Source of the DNA: Aliivibrio wodanis
GTDB taxonomy: Bacteria > Pseudomonadota > Gammaproteobacteria > Enterobacterales > Vibrionaceae
DNA: 64,000 nt
Assembly (NCBI GenBank): GCA_000953695.1
Contig: LN554846.1
Span: 1,674,001 to 1,738,000 of the forward strand
Reading direction: 5' to 3'
Shown here: positions 9,162 to 17,151 of the stretch, piece by piece
How the letters are laid out: every line of letters begins with the position of its first letter
Position numbering within the stretch: position 1 is the first letter of the stretch
Program-made: the position numbers and the translations under genes
Notes under the pieces: generated by a model
The model's input: the letters and a program-made list of their open reading frames with translations, nothing else
The model's database searches: none
What the model was told of the DNA's origin: nothing

Positions 9162-9363
9162 ATAATTTCTCGCTGATGGGACGTTTGCGAATTTCTTCGA
9201 GCGTTTTCTTTTTGTAATGGCGGTTAATGAACACGGTAGATACCACGCACACCCCACCAACGATGCTCATCCAATCTTGCAATGAGAACGCACCAAACAA
9301 AGCAAAAGCCCAACCAGAGACATACGCGGATAAAGAACTGATCTTTTCTTGGTAAGCGCTCAA
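9142..9363 (-). pseudogene. Holin (pinholin-like), separated from its start by IS66
   Basis: About 70 residues with two hydrophobic segments (YVSGWAFALFGAF and MSIVGGVCVVSTVFI) and a basic-acidic tail: the look of a small two-helix holin partner for a SAR endolysin. The present frame begins in the IS66 end at a TTG (9361-9363). Removing the IS and one target copy joins an ATG at 11710-11712 directly to codon 2 (CAA at 9349-9351), preceded by GGGTGA. The insertion therefore lies between codons 1 and 2 and removes the native start and ribosome binding site. Translation could only come from the IS-supplied TTG or re-initiation after tnpC, which ends in the same frame. Confidence 0.75.
9344..9351. 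repeat. IS66 target site duplication, left copy (TTTTCTTG)
   Basis: TTTTCTTG occurs directly before the element and again directly after it at 11702-11709. Eight bp is the usual IS66 duplication length. The repeat corresponds to holin codons 2-4. Confidence 0.95.
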
Positions 9364-9378
9364 TGAACTAGTGATGCT

Positions 9379-10902
9379 TTACTCTGCATCACTCATTTCA
9401 ACGAGCCACGGCATAAGATCCGACATATCATCAACTGGATCACGTTTAGGTAATTCCGTAAATAGATACTGGAAGTAATAATACGGGTTAATGTCATTGG
9501 CGCGGCACGTCATTACCAAGCTATACAAGTTAGCACTGGCCTTCGCTCCATCAACAGACGTTGAGAACATCCAGTTTTTTCTACCTGTGGTAAACGGCCT
9601 AATGTCTCTTTCTGTGACATTATTATCGATGCTGATATCACCATCCTCAAGATAGGTGAGTAATTTAGGCCATTGCTTTTGAGTGTAGGCGATAGCTTTA
9701 CCTAATGCCCCTTTGGGTAAGACATTTTGAACATCAAGCCACGCTTTAAATTCACTCAATATTGGCTCAGCTTCCTGTTTTCTTATCTTCTGCCGTTCAT
9801 TTGCGGATAATCCCTTTGCCTTTCTTTCTACGCCGTAAAGTTTGGCGATGAAGTTGAGGGCTTTTTCAGGTTTTCCCGCTTTTTTAGAGGGTGACGCTTT
9901 TTGTGCATCGGTGAACTTTCTACGAGCATGCGCCATACATGCTGCTTGTGTCACTGCATCTAATGTGTCGTATACGCTGTAGCCATCAGAGAGTAAGTAC
10001 CCTGAGTAATCACCTAAAAAGTCTTTTGCACACGTTGCTGCACGGCTTGGGTGATAATCATAGATAACAACAGGGGTTTTAATGAACTCACCACTACGGT
10101 AAACCCACATATAAGATTTGGTTTGCGCTTTTCTATCTTCTTCGCGTAGCACTTGTACTGTGGTTTCATCTGCGCAGATAAGCTTTTCATTAAGCAGCCT
10201 TGATTTCATCTCATCAATGACTGGTTTCACTTTATTACCCAACTGAACACACCAATTAGCAAGCGTCGCTCGGCTTATATCAATATCAGACCGATTTAGG
10301 ATATCTACTTGGCGATACAGTGGCAGTGCATCTACGTATTTTGCTGTGACTACCGCCGCGAAAGCTCCTGCGCTTCCCATGCTTTTGGGGATCATACTAG
10401 CGGGCTTTGGTGCGGTGATAATTTTGGATTGGGTTTGCGTTTTTTCACATTGGCGACAAGCGTATTTAGTGCGTTCGTGGCGAATGACAGTGACCTTTTG
10501 AGGAATAATTTTAAGCTCTTCTGAGGTTTCAACGCCACATTCATGCAATGGTTCATCACAACATTCACAATAAGGTGCATTGAGTTCATGCTTGTGTATC
10601 TCACGCTCAAGCTCTTTTGGTAGAGGCTTGCGACCTGTTTTTTTCTTCTCATCATTCGATTTAGGGAGCGAGTTTTGCTGCTCAGCTTCATTGAAAGTAC
10701 CTTTTGGTACTTTTTCACTTTGCGATGAGAAGCGCTTGGATTTATTTAGGTTTAATTGCTCAACCAAGAGTGCAACTTGAGTTTTTAATTCAGCGACTTC
10801 TTCTTGCTTGGCAACAAGCAGCTTCTCTTTGGCTTCATTTTGATTATGAAGCTCAAGTAGCATCGCTTTTAGTTGCTCAATATCATTAGGAAGATCGGTC
10901 AT
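9379..10902 (-). CDS. tnpC: IS66 transposase TnpC (copy A)
   Basis: 507 residues. N-terminal leucine-zipper-like coiled coil (LLVAKQEEVAELKTQVALLVEQL), a zinc-finger region CECCDEPLHECG with further CRQC cysteines, then the DDE catalytic domain: D in LICADETTVQVL, D in LLSDGYSVYD, E in DNNVTERDIRPF. The C-terminus carries the short IS66 tail domain. It catalyses transposition with TnpA and TnpB. Its TAA is in the same frame as the downstream holin fragment. Confidence 0.97.
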   Translation of the reverse strand: MTDLPNDIEQLKAMLLELHNQNEAKEKLLVAKQEEVAELKTQVALLVEQLNLNKSKRFSSQSEKVPKGTFNEAEQQNSLPKSNDEKKKTGRKPLPKELEREIHKHELNAPYCECCDEPLHECGVETSEELKIIPQKVTVIRHERTKYACRQCEKTQTQSKIITAPKPASMIPKSMGSAGAFAAVVTAKYVDALPLYRQVDILNRSDIDISRATLANWCVQLGNKVKPVIDEMKSRLLNEKLICADETTVQVLREEDRKAQTKSYMWVYRSGEFIKTPVVIYDYHPSRAATCAKDFLGDYSGYLLSDGYSVYDTLDAVTQAACMAHARRKFTDAQKASPSKKAGKPEKALNFIAKLYGVERKAKGLSANERQKIRKQEAEPILSEFKAWLDVQNVLPKGALGKAIAYTQKQWPKLLTYLEDGDISIDNNVTERDIRPFTTGRKNWMFSTSVDGAKASANLYSLVMTCRANDINPYYYFQYLFTELPKRDPVDDMSDLMPWLVEMSDAE

Positions 10903-10987
10903 GCTTTAGCTCAAGGTTGTTTAATTACCCTAAGTGTGACATCGAAAAAGGATCGTTCAAGTCCAATTTGATGATCATTATCAGCGA

Positions 10988-11332
10988 TCACACTTCTAGG
11001 TTAAATAACGGCTTATGAGCTTTAGCATGATCTAAAGTCAGTCCAGATAAAAGCCAGTTGAGTTGTTGTCTGCTAATGTGGAGCGCACCATCAATATTGG
11101 GAGTTGGCCATTTGAACGTCCCTTTTTCTAAGCGACGATAATAAAGCCAAAAACCATTGGTATCCCAAAACAAGATCTTGAGTTTATCTCGATTGCGGTT
11201 ACAAAAAATAAACCAGGCTTCACTGAATGGGTCCATTTCCAGCGTTTCGGCGACAATGAGTGATAAGCCATCAATGGATTTTCTCATGTCGGTGACGCCA
11301 ACGACGAGGTAAACCTTTCCTGACTGTATCAT
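10988..11332 (-). CDS. tnpB: IS66 accessory protein TnpB (copy A)
   Basis: 114 residues of the IS66 Orf2 type, recognised by VYLVVGVTDMRKSIDGLSLIV and the WFIFCNRNRDKLKILFWDTNGFWLYYRRLEKG core. It is required with TnpA for transposition, role unknown in detail. It overlaps tnpA by 4 bp (ATGA), so the two are probably translated together. Confidence 0.95.
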   Translation of the reverse strand: MIQSGKVYLVVGVTDMRKSIDGLSLIVAETLEMDPFSEAWFIFCNRNRDKLKILFWDTNGFWLYYRRLEKGTFKWPTPNIDGALHISRQQLNWLLSGLTLDHAKAHKPLFNLEV

Positions 11333-11628
11333 TGCAATGCATCAACCCAATGTTTTATTTGTTTGGAATTAAGGTTTGCTGGTAACTCGGCACGAAGGCC
11401 ATTATTACATGTCAGCACCACAATATTTGACGGCTCTTGTGTTGGCTCTGTCACGATAATGGGGTGAATTTTTGTTGTGACTTCTGACTCGCTGAGCTTC
11501 TTTGACCAGTAATAAAGGGTTTGGTAGCTTATTTCATTATCAATACAAAATTGCTTGATAGATAGGTTACTCTCTTTCTGCTGCTCTAAAATATTAGCCC
11601 AATGGTCGCGCTTACTTTGTTGATTCAT
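11329..11628 (-). CDS. tnpA: IS66 accessory protein TnpA (copy A)
   Basis: About 99 residues with an N-terminal helix-turn-helix (HWANILEQQKESNLSIKQFC ... SYQTLYYWSKKL). The start at 11628 follows a strong ribosome binding site GGAGG with 5-6 bp spacing; the 12 extra codons upstream lie in the left IS end. First gene of the tnpABC operon. Confidence 0.93.
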   Translation of the reverse strand: MNQQSKRDHWANILEQQKESNLSIKQFCIDNEISYQTLYYWSKKLSESEVTTKIHPIIVTEPTQEPSNIVVLTCNNGLRAELPANLNSKQIKHWVDALQ

Positions 11629-11701
11629 AATACCTCCGATTAAAAAGATACTATGGCAAAGCATGCTTAATATTGATATGTGTGGTTAGTTAAGCGCTTA
11701 C

Positions 11702-11709
11702 TTTTCTTG
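11702..11709. repeat. IS66 target site duplication, right copy (TTTTCTTG)
   Basis: Second copy of the 8-bp duplication. Directly after it, on the minus strand, lies the orphaned holin start codon (11710-11712). Confidence 0.95.
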
Positions 11710-11723
11710 CATATTTCACCCAT

Positions 11724-11747
11724 AAAAAAAGCACCCCGAAAGGTGCC
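11724..11747 (-). terminator. Rho-independent terminator upstream of the holin
   Basis: On the minus strand GGCACC-TTTCG-GGGTGC is followed by seven T. It lies 12 bp before the original holin ATG and after the ATPase/DUF4435 cassette, so it is one of two tandem terminators closing that cassette. A Q-modified polymerase would be expected to read through it. Confidence 0.75.
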
Positions 11748-11772
11748 AGTAAACGTCATAAATTGCAGGCAT

Positions 11773-11803
11773 AAAAAACCCCGCCGGATGGGCGAGGTTT
11801 TTC
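11773..11803 (-). terminator. Rho-independent terminator after the DUF4435 gene
   Basis: A C/G-rich stem (CCCCGCC with GGGCGAGG, loop about 4 nt) flanked by A and T runs; read leftwards it ends in six T. It is 35 bp after the stop of the DUF4435 gene and could work in both directions. Confidence 0.8.
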
Positions 11804-11837
11804 AATGTGGTAATTATGCTTCATTTTTCTTGTTATT

Positions 11838-12737
11838 TCAAGGCCAATGCTTAGATTTAAAGCTCAGTACATCTGCATGAATATCGTTTATTACACAAAC
11901 ATGACTAAGATCTCTATCTTTTAATAAATTAGGTAAATCTACATGCTCAGAAAAAATTTCTTTTATTTCTTCTTGTGTAATTAAAGGATTTAACGCAACT
12001 TTAATCCCTCTCAACTTAGAAACATAATTACTAACAATCCCTTTACTTTTAAAAAGCGACGATTCAAAATTATGCCCTCTATAGTATAGGTGCAAATTAT
12101 CACTATCCAAACCTTTACTATTTAAATGTTGTTTTTCAGCAAGTGAGATAGTATTTATATTTGTACATTTCTTTATATTATTCAGATCAATAGATTCACT
12201 AATCTTTGCTATTTTAGTTTGACAGCGATCATTAATTAGTAAATAACAAAAATAATCACAATACTCCCTAGACCATTCCAATATTTTATCCTGAACTACA
12301 TTTATTGTACTATTTTCTACAACACCGATATGTTTTTGAATTTCAGTAGTCATATGTTCAGGATGATAATAAATATTTTCGATTGCATATGCATATGTTT
12401 GAAAAACATAATCTGAATTATAATAGTTTTGGTTTTTATTCACAAAATTATCATAATCACTATCTAAACAAACAATCAAACGCTTAGATAAAGTAAAGCG
12501 ACCAGACTTTATACCAGAAATAATTGCGTCCTTCCCATTTGCAGGTTGGTGCTGACTTATATCTCTAAATTCAATGCCATTTAATTCATGAAATCCAAAA
12601 CGATCTCGCCAAAAGTCAATATCAACCGGAGCTTCTACATATGCAATAATTAATGGAGGAGTAACTCCAAAATTTTCATCAGCATCTTCTAATTCATCAT
12701 CTAAATCAAAATCAGGTATTGTATATTCAACTTCCAT
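11838..12737 (-). CDS. DUF4435 / TOPRIM-like effector (PARIS AriB-like)
   Basis: 299 residues. Marks of the DUF4435 family: YVEAPVDIDFWRDRF (acidic residue E35), the DxD-type strand LIVCLDSDYD (residues 87-96) and YAIENIYYHPEH. These recall a TOPRIM nuclease fold. In PARIS the DUF4435 protein AriB is held by the ATPase AriA and released as a tRNA-cutting toxin when a phage anti-restriction protein is sensed. Here it starts 1 bp after the ATPase stop (TGATATG), so the pair is surely co-expressed. The DNA is strikingly A/T rich beside the phage genes, a sign of separate acquisition. Function is inferred from family and pairing. Confidence 0.7.
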   Translation of the reverse strand: MEVEYTIPDFDLDDELEDADENFGVTPPLIIAYVEAPVDIDFWRDRFGFHELNGIEFRDISQHQPANGKDAIISGIKSGRFTLSKRLIVCLDSDYDNFVNKNQNYYNSDYVFQTYAYAIENIYYHPEHMTTEIQKHIGVVENSTINVVQDKILEWSREYCDYFCYLLINDRCQTKIAKISESIDLNNIKKCTNINTISLAEKQHLNSKGLDSDNLHLYYRGHNFESSLFKSKGIVSNYVSKLRGIKVALNPLITQEEIKEIFSEHVDLPNLLKDRDLSHVCVINDIHADVLSFKSKHWP

Positions 12738-12738
12738 A

Positions 12739-13914
12739 TCAAGATCTTACTTCTACACAATGAGCAAGCCAACCATGTTTAATCAAGCTAGGAGAATGTG
12801 TCGCAACTATAAATTGATGTTCTGGAGCTAACTCAGACAAATCTTTTATCAAGTTTTTTTGCCATTTAACATGCAATGCAATTTCAGGTTCATCGAAAAT
12901 AAATATTGAAACTTTTTCTTTATATAAAAAAGTAACTACAAATAAATATATTAATGTTTTTTCCCCTCGAGATAATAATTCCCAAGGTATATTACCATCG
13001 CTATCTTTGTATTTTAAATTTAATTTCCTATCTTTATCTAAATCATTATCTCTACTAAAAGTAACAACTTTATTTAAAGGTGAGAAATATTCATTTATTT
13101 TTTCAATATATAAAGAAAGATCTATATTCCTAGTTTTAGATTTCTCAAATTCATCAAACGTAGCTTGTTTATCATTTTCTATTTCTTGAAAACCTAATTC
13201 TTCATTAGTTTGAGAAAGAAATGAAATTACTGTATCACGATGTTCACCTTGCCAATGGCTTAATTTATCTCTTACATATAAGAATCGTTCATCAATACTA
13301 CTTTTATATGAGTCCCATACTTTTCCAGTACGAGAAGAAGAATTCTGACCATGAAGATTTAACCTATCATCTTGATATAAAAAACTAAAAGGTTGATCAT
13401 ATAGCGTCACTGACGGATCACTACCAAAGCTAATATCAGGATTACCAATTCTTAATACATACTCTTTCTCCTGATGAGATGAGTCATCATCGTTAAAATA
13501 AGATATATGCTTAGGAACTTTAGATTCTTCTAATTTAAAAAGATCTTCAATTTTACTTAAAAGTTTAAAGTGCTTTTTTATATCACCAGAACCAATTTCA
13601 CCATCAAAGGCATCATTGACTTTTTTTTGTAAATTACTTGTTGGTATTTGAGGTAATAGTATTGTATCTACTCTAATATCTTCAAAAAACTCATTTAAAG
13701 TATCCATATGTAAATGAGCTACAGATGACCAAAATCGATATTTAGAAGTTGACGGTTTGGAAGATCCAAAATTAAGGGTATCGTAAATCAGGTTACATAA
13801 GGAACTTTTACCTGAGCCATTTGGACCTGTAATAAAAGTTACTCGATGTTTAAATGTTAACGAAATTTGTTCTTTTCCCCACCAATTTGAAATTTCAATT
13901 TTTGATATTTGCAT
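12739..13914 (-). CDS. ABC/SMC-type AAA ATPase (PARIS AriA-like)
   Basis: 391 residues with a complete ABC-ATPase set: Walker A GPNGSGKSS (30-38), signature LLSRGEKTL, Walker B IFIFDEPEIALH, and H-loop VATHSPSL near the C-terminus. The short insertion between them fits AAA15/21-type defence ATPases rather than a long-arm SMC. The start at 13914 follows GAGG with proper spacing; 12 codons further upstream are open but lack a site. It is first in a two-gene cassette with the DUF4435 gene and sits between Q and the lysis genes, where lambdoid phages carry morons. Confidence 0.75.
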   Translation of the reverse strand: MQISKIEISNWWGKEQISLTFKHRVTFITGPNGSGKSSLCNLIYDTLNFGSSKPSTSKYRFWSSVAHLHMDTLNEFFEDIRVDTILLPQIPTSNLQKKVNDAFDGEIGSGDIKKHFKLLSKIEDLFKLEESKVPKHISYFNDDDSSHQEKEYVLRIGNPDISFGSDPSVTLYDQPFSFLYQDDRLNLHGQNSSSRTGKVWDSYKSSIDERFLYVRDKLSHWQGEHRDTVISFLSQTNEELGFQEIENDKQATFDEFEKSKTRNIDLSLYIEKINEYFSPLNKVVTFSRDNDLDKDRKLNLKYKDSDGNIPWELLSRGEKTLIYLFVVTFLYKEKVSIFIFDEPEIALHVKWQKNLIKDLSELAPEHQFIVATHSPSLIKHGWLAHCVEVRS

Positions 13915-13938
13915 TTCATACCTCAAAAACATAGCGTC

Positions 13939-13966
13939 TACATAATTCAATTTCTATCTATGTAAA
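13939..13966 (-). promoter_or_regulatory. Candidate promoter of the ATPase/DUF4435 cassette
   Basis: Reading leftwards, TTTACA (13961-13966) and TATGTA (13939-13944) are separated by 16 bp and lie 25 bp upstream of the ATPase ATG. The surrounding 13915-14173 gap is very A/T rich and could also hold the late promoter expected next to Q. Confidence 0.4.
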
Positions 13967-14173
13967 CAAAATCAACACTTAAATTCTAAACACTATTATT
14001 TAATATGCCTATTCATAACGCCTGCATAACACGTTTACTACCATACAGATTAAGCTGAATTTTAACGCCTTAAACACTGAAATGAAAGACAAACCTAGAA
14101 TACCGAATGTAAAAATCATGTTGAAAGCGTTCTTATTGAACTATATAAGACATTTATCTATAAATTAAATCGT

Positions 14174-14773
14174 TTATAGCACTAAATACGCTAATGCTGC
14201 CGTTCTCTCATCTTCGGCAATCGTTCCTTGCACCGACAGCGCCGCTGCATTCCTCTTATCAGAAAGCCAATCTACCAAGGCTTTGATAACTGGCATGTAG
14301 CGGCGAAAGCGTGAATACGTAATCCTCAAAGTTAAACAAAAGTATGCAAAACGGGTTTCTTGAGTCCATTGAATACGGCCATCATCGCAACATGGGCATT
14401 TACGTGTCACGCGGTTCTTGGCCTTCACCTTTCCTGAGCCATTACACTCTGGGCAGATTTGGCCTAATGGTTGTGTTGCCTCTGCTATCGCTGTGATGCA
14501 CATAGCATTGAGCGCTTTGTCTGGATAGGTTCCACGCCATGTTTTCATGATCTCATTGGCTTCAATCATTGTGGCTTTAAATAACTGCTTTGCTGATTGT
14601 GCATCATTCAAACATTCTACAAACAACACCAAGAACCCTACTGGTGATTGCTTCCATGCTATCCCTACAGTGGCGAGATACTCTTCTAATGTCATTAACG
14701 CTTTGCCGCCTTTTGATGGCTCGTAGTTAATCCCTTTTAAATCAAACTTTGCGATTACACGTTCAATATTCAT
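14174..14773 (-). CDS. Phage antitermination protein Q-like
   Basis: 199 residues with a DnaJ-like zinc-finger CPECNGSGKV ... KCPCCDDGRI (about 109-137) inside a helical protein, the hallmark of the Q antiterminators of the phage 82 type. Q loads on RNA polymerase at the late promoter and lets it pass terminators, switching on lysis and structural genes. It is the last gene of the leftward early operon, ATGA-coupled to the gene before it, and the lysis and head genes follow downstream, as expected. Confidence 0.75.
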   Translation of the reverse strand: MNIERVIAKFDLKGINYEPSKGGKALMTLEEYLATVGIAWKQSPVGFLVLFVECLNDAQSAKQLFKATMIEANEIMKTWRGTYPDKALNAMCITAIAEATQPLGQICPECNGSGKVKAKNRVTRKCPCCDDGRIQWTQETRFAYFCLTLRITYSRFRRYMPVIKALVDWLSDKRNAAALSVQGTIAEDERTAALAYLVL

Positions 14774-14964
14774 TTGTTACTCTCATCCACAATAAGCACT
14801 CTTGTTTTACCAGTACCAACAAGAGCAAAACGGTTTGCGATGGTGATCACCTCACCTTTGATATGTTTAGCAGCTTCTGCAATCGCTTGGTCCCAATCAG
14901 CGCTTAATGCTAATGGTTCCATGTTGACAGCTTGACCACCTGCGTCGTAAAAAATCCCTTTCAT
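14770..14964 (-). CDS. Small phage protein, unknown function
   Basis: 64 residues starting MKGIFYDAGGQAVNMEPLAL. The start at 14964 was chosen because its ATG overlaps the helicase-loader TGA as ATGA, and its own TGA overlaps the Q-like ATG in the same way; a longer frame to 15021 exists. I recognise no domain. Tight coupling to replication and Q genes suggests a small early protein. Confidence 0.65.
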   Translation of the reverse strand: MKGIFYDAGGQAVNMEPLALSADWDQAIAEAAKHIKGEVITIANRFALVGTGKTRVLIVDESNK

Positions 14965-15689
14965 GACACCGCCTGTAATTTCTTGTTCTTTCTGAAGCTC
15001 GGCCATGAGAACGTTACCCACTCGCCGTTATTTTCTAGCAAACGTTCAATTACTCGCGGCCCAAGAACTTGAGTTAAGTTCTCAGTGGTAAGATTGGTTA
15101 AAATTCCGGTAGGTTTTTCATTGGTGTATCGAGAGTTTATGATCATATTAATCATAAGAGTTTCATGATCACTCATGCGCTGAATCCCAACTTCGTCGAG
15201 AATTAGCACATCTAAATTGCTGAGGTATTTTATGAATTGTTCTTCGGTAGTTCGTGAGTTTGAATTGTATTTATCACGGATATTGAGCATGAGGTCGGCG
15301 ATAGTAATCACCAGTACTGAAGTTTTGCGTGCCATCAAACGGTTTGCAATGGCGCATGCCAAATGGTTTTTACCTGTGCCTGGCGTGCCAGAGAAAACAA
15401 AACTGCCTGTTGCGCCCTTGCGGTAATTCACTAGCCAGTTTTTGGCTTGGTTGTACGCTTGGCGTTGGCCTTGATTCTCAGTGATGTAATTTTCAAAACT
15501 ACACTTCAAATGACGTTTCTTGATACCACTGCGACCAAGGACTGATTGCAATTGGCTTGCTTGATGATTATCACGAGCTCTGTTTGATGCAGCTTGCTCG
15601 CACTCCTTCGCAATTTGTGCCATACGCTCTGGTGTGTGAGGAATAATATGCGATGGTATTTTACTTTGCAATCGATTTAGTAAATTCAT
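14961..15689 (-). CDS. DnaC-like replicative helicase loader
   Basis: 242 residues. AAA+ ATPase with Walker A GTPGTGKNHL (101-110, the same GKNHL variant as E. coli DnaC), Walker B VLILDEVGIQ, a sensor segment ILTNLT, and an arginine-finger region PRVIERLLENNGEWVTFSW. It would deliver host DnaB helicase to the phage origin together with the O-like protein encoded just upstream. It is second in the replication pair, 2 bp from the preceding gene fragment. Confidence 0.85.
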   Translation of the reverse strand: MNLLNRLQSKIPSHIIPHTPERMAQIAKECEQAASNRARDNHQASQLQSVLGRSGIKKRHLKCSFENYITENQGQRQAYNQAKNWLVNYRKGATGSFVFSGTPGTGKNHLACAIANRLMARKTSVLVITIADLMLNIRDKYNSNSRTTEEQFIKYLSNLDVLILDEVGIQRMSDHETLMINMIINSRYTNEKPTGILTNLTTENLTQVLGPRVIERLLENNGEWVTFSWPSFRKNKKLQAVS

Positions 15690-15691
15690 GA

Positions 15692-16012
15692 TTAAAATCC
15701 TTTTGGCGCTTCAAATTGTGAGCTGTCTAGCCCTTCAGAGTATTCCACGATATCGTTGATGCGGTTTGAGTTACGGACTCCGCCTTTGAGTTCAAACAAC
15801 CCTTGCCATTCGTTGTCGATGGATTGATCGATAATTCGTTGCTGTAATTTTTTATCGTTGCGAGATAATTCAAGCAGCTTGGTGATGCAAGTTAACTCAC
15901 CACGTTGAGTTTTGTATTTTTTCTTGATGGTTGCTCGATACTCAAGCCATTGCTGCCAAGCAACCAGATTTAGTTCTTCAGGAAGCTCAATGTTTTCAAT
16001 TTTTTGAACCAA
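15692..16012 (-). pseudogene. C-terminal part of split O-like replication protein
   Basis: 106 codons from a TTG, carrying IELPEELNLVAWQQWLEYR and further helices of the kind found at the C-terminus of phage replication initiators that bind helicase or its loader. There is no good start of its own. It overlaps the preceding frame by 43 bp, and adding one base in the A7 run at 16012-16018 fuses the two into one protein. Either the gene is broken by a 1-base loss, or a -1 ribosomal shift joins the parts. Confidence 0.6.
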
Positions 16013-16413
16013 TTTTTTTGTTTATTTTTTATAGGTTCTAATTGACTGGTTCTATGACTGGTTCTGGGTGACACAGTGTCACTAGGGGGGTGACTCTGTG
16101 TCACCACCCCTGGTGATCGTGTGTCACTAGGTAGTGCCAATTTGTCACCATCTAAATGAAGGTAATATATGTTGCTAGAATTACCCTTTTCACCCTTACG
16201 ATAAGTAAAAGTAAGCAATCCAGATTCAGTTAATGCTTTGATGTGACGCATGGCTGAACGACGTGATATTTCACACATTTCAGCAATGTGATCATACGAT
16301 GGCCAGCACTTACCGTTATCGTTCGCGTTATCGGCCAATTTAAGTAAAACAAGCTTACGAGTAGGATTACCCACTTTTATGCTCATGGCCTTTGCCATTA
16401 AGATCATACTCAT
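15970..16413 (-). CDS. N-terminal part of O-like replication protein (winged helix)
   Basis: 147 residues. The first 85 are a helix-turn-helix / winged helix (RKLVLLKLADNANDNGKCWP, YDHIAEMCEISRRSAMRHIKAL, GLLTFTYRKG) typical of phage replication initiators. A proline/serine-rich linker follows, and then an off-frame tail of about 12 residues after the A7 run. The start overlaps the stop of a 43-aa frame as ATGA. It should bind the phage origin; without its C-terminus it may not recruit the helicase. Confidence 0.65.
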   Translation of the reverse strand: MSMILMAKAMSIKVGNPTRKLVLLKLADNANDNGKCWPSYDHIAEMCEISRRSAMRHIKALTESGLLTFTYRKGEKGNSSNIYYLHLDGDKLALPSDTRSPGVVTQSHPPSDTVSPRTSHRTSQLEPIKNKQKNWFKKLKTLSFLKN

Positions 16414-16541
16414 TGATTAGCCCTTTGCTTCATTTGATTAAAAATGCCTTGCGCCACTTGTCTTGTGACAATGCAACGCATGAAACGGTTACTTGCTACC
16501 CACTGCATTTGGCCGTGGATGTTTTGATATGAAAGACTCAT
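16410..16541 (-). CDS. 43-aa protein with repeated MSLS leader start
   Basis: A short frame starting MSLSYQNIHGQMQWV and ending ATGA-coupled to the replication gene. Its start codon lies in a 19-20 bp motif (TTTGTGCAATGAGTCTTTC on the minus strand, 16532-16550) that also precedes two rightward early genes at 18581 and 19340. Function unknown; coupling and the repeated leader support translation. Confidence 0.5.
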   Translation of the reverse strand: MSLSYQNIHGQMQWVASNRFMRCIVTRQVAQGIFNQMKQRANQ

Positions 16542-16550
16542 TGCACAAAG
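16531..16550 (-). repeat. Leader repeat, copy 1 (TTTGTGCAATGAGTCTTTC)
   Basis: First of three copies of a motif that contains an ATG and encodes MSLS. On this strand it opens the 43-aa frame. Confidence 0.8.
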
Positions 16551-16553
16551 TCC

Positions 16554-17099
16554 TTATTTCTTATTAGAAATTAAAGTTTCTAGATAATTTAAAATTGGCT
16601 CGTGAGCGCCCTCGCTTTCTTGAACTTCTTTAAAAGCGGCGCGTAGCTGGTCAATGCTTGCGTTTTCGCTTAACAGAAGTACAGAACGAAGTGCCTCACC
16701 CGATTCTTTACTAAATTGCGCCAAGAGTTGATCTCGGCTTACTTGAGTTTGATTTGCTCCAATGGCAGCAACAGAGAACCCAAGTGGATTTAAAAATTGG
16801 TTTAATGCAGTACACGCCCTATCCACTGGCATGACGCTGATAATGGCTGGCAATAAATCCATAATGGTTGCTTTGGCTTCAACACTGCTTCGTTCGTTGT
16901 AGCGAAAGAAGTTTTGAGTGTTGTTCTTGTCATCCGCACCAGGAACTTTCAGCAGCTCTTTACGTTGTGCATCGACTTCTTGCGGTAAGCCCATTTTGAA
17001 ATATGCACTTGCGACTTTCTGAGCAATAAACTCTTTGCTTACTTCGCATCGCCACCCTTCTATGGCGTTACGCATAACGCCTTTTAAACTGGTTATCAT
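16554..17099 (-). CDS. YdaT-like / CII-type phage regulator
   Basis: 181 residues. The pattern VASAYFKMGL ... NTQNFFRYNE ... EAKATIMDLLPAIISVMP matches the YdaT family of Rac-type prophages, which act as CII-like lysogeny regulators and are toxic when overproduced. It is second after the Cro-like gene on the leftward early transcript, exactly the place of CII. The C-terminal third is helical and has no motif I know. Confidence 0.6.
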   Translation of the reverse strand: MITSLKGVMRNAIEGWRCEVSKEFIAQKVASAYFKMGLPQEVDAQRKELLKVPGADDKNNTQNFFRYNERSSVEAKATIMDLLPAIISVMPVDRACTALNQFLNPLGFSVAAIGANQTQVSRDQLLAQFSKESGEALRSVLLLSENASIDQLRAAFKEVQESEGAHEPILNYLETLISNKK

Positions 17100-17151
17100 G
17101 GTTTGTCCTTAGTACTGGTTATTTATCCAGAGTGTTATGGTTCACCTGTTT

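Larger units (their letters stand above)
9352..11701 (-). mobile_element. IS66-family insertion sequence, copy A
   Basis: A 2350-bp element bounded by GTAAGCGCT and AGCGCTTAC inverted ends and by an 8-bp target duplication. It encodes the three IS66 proteins tnpA, tnpB and tnpC on the minus strand, all intact. Length and all three proteins equal those of the copy at 50336-52685, and the stretches I compared match base for base, so both look recently moved. It lies in the prophage lysis cassette. Confidence 0.97.

Noticed and set aside
10309-10889. Several open frames antisense or out of frame within IS66 tnpC (repeated at 51148-51728)
   Set aside because: They mirror the transposase coding sequence in both IS copies and have no ribosome binding sites or domains.
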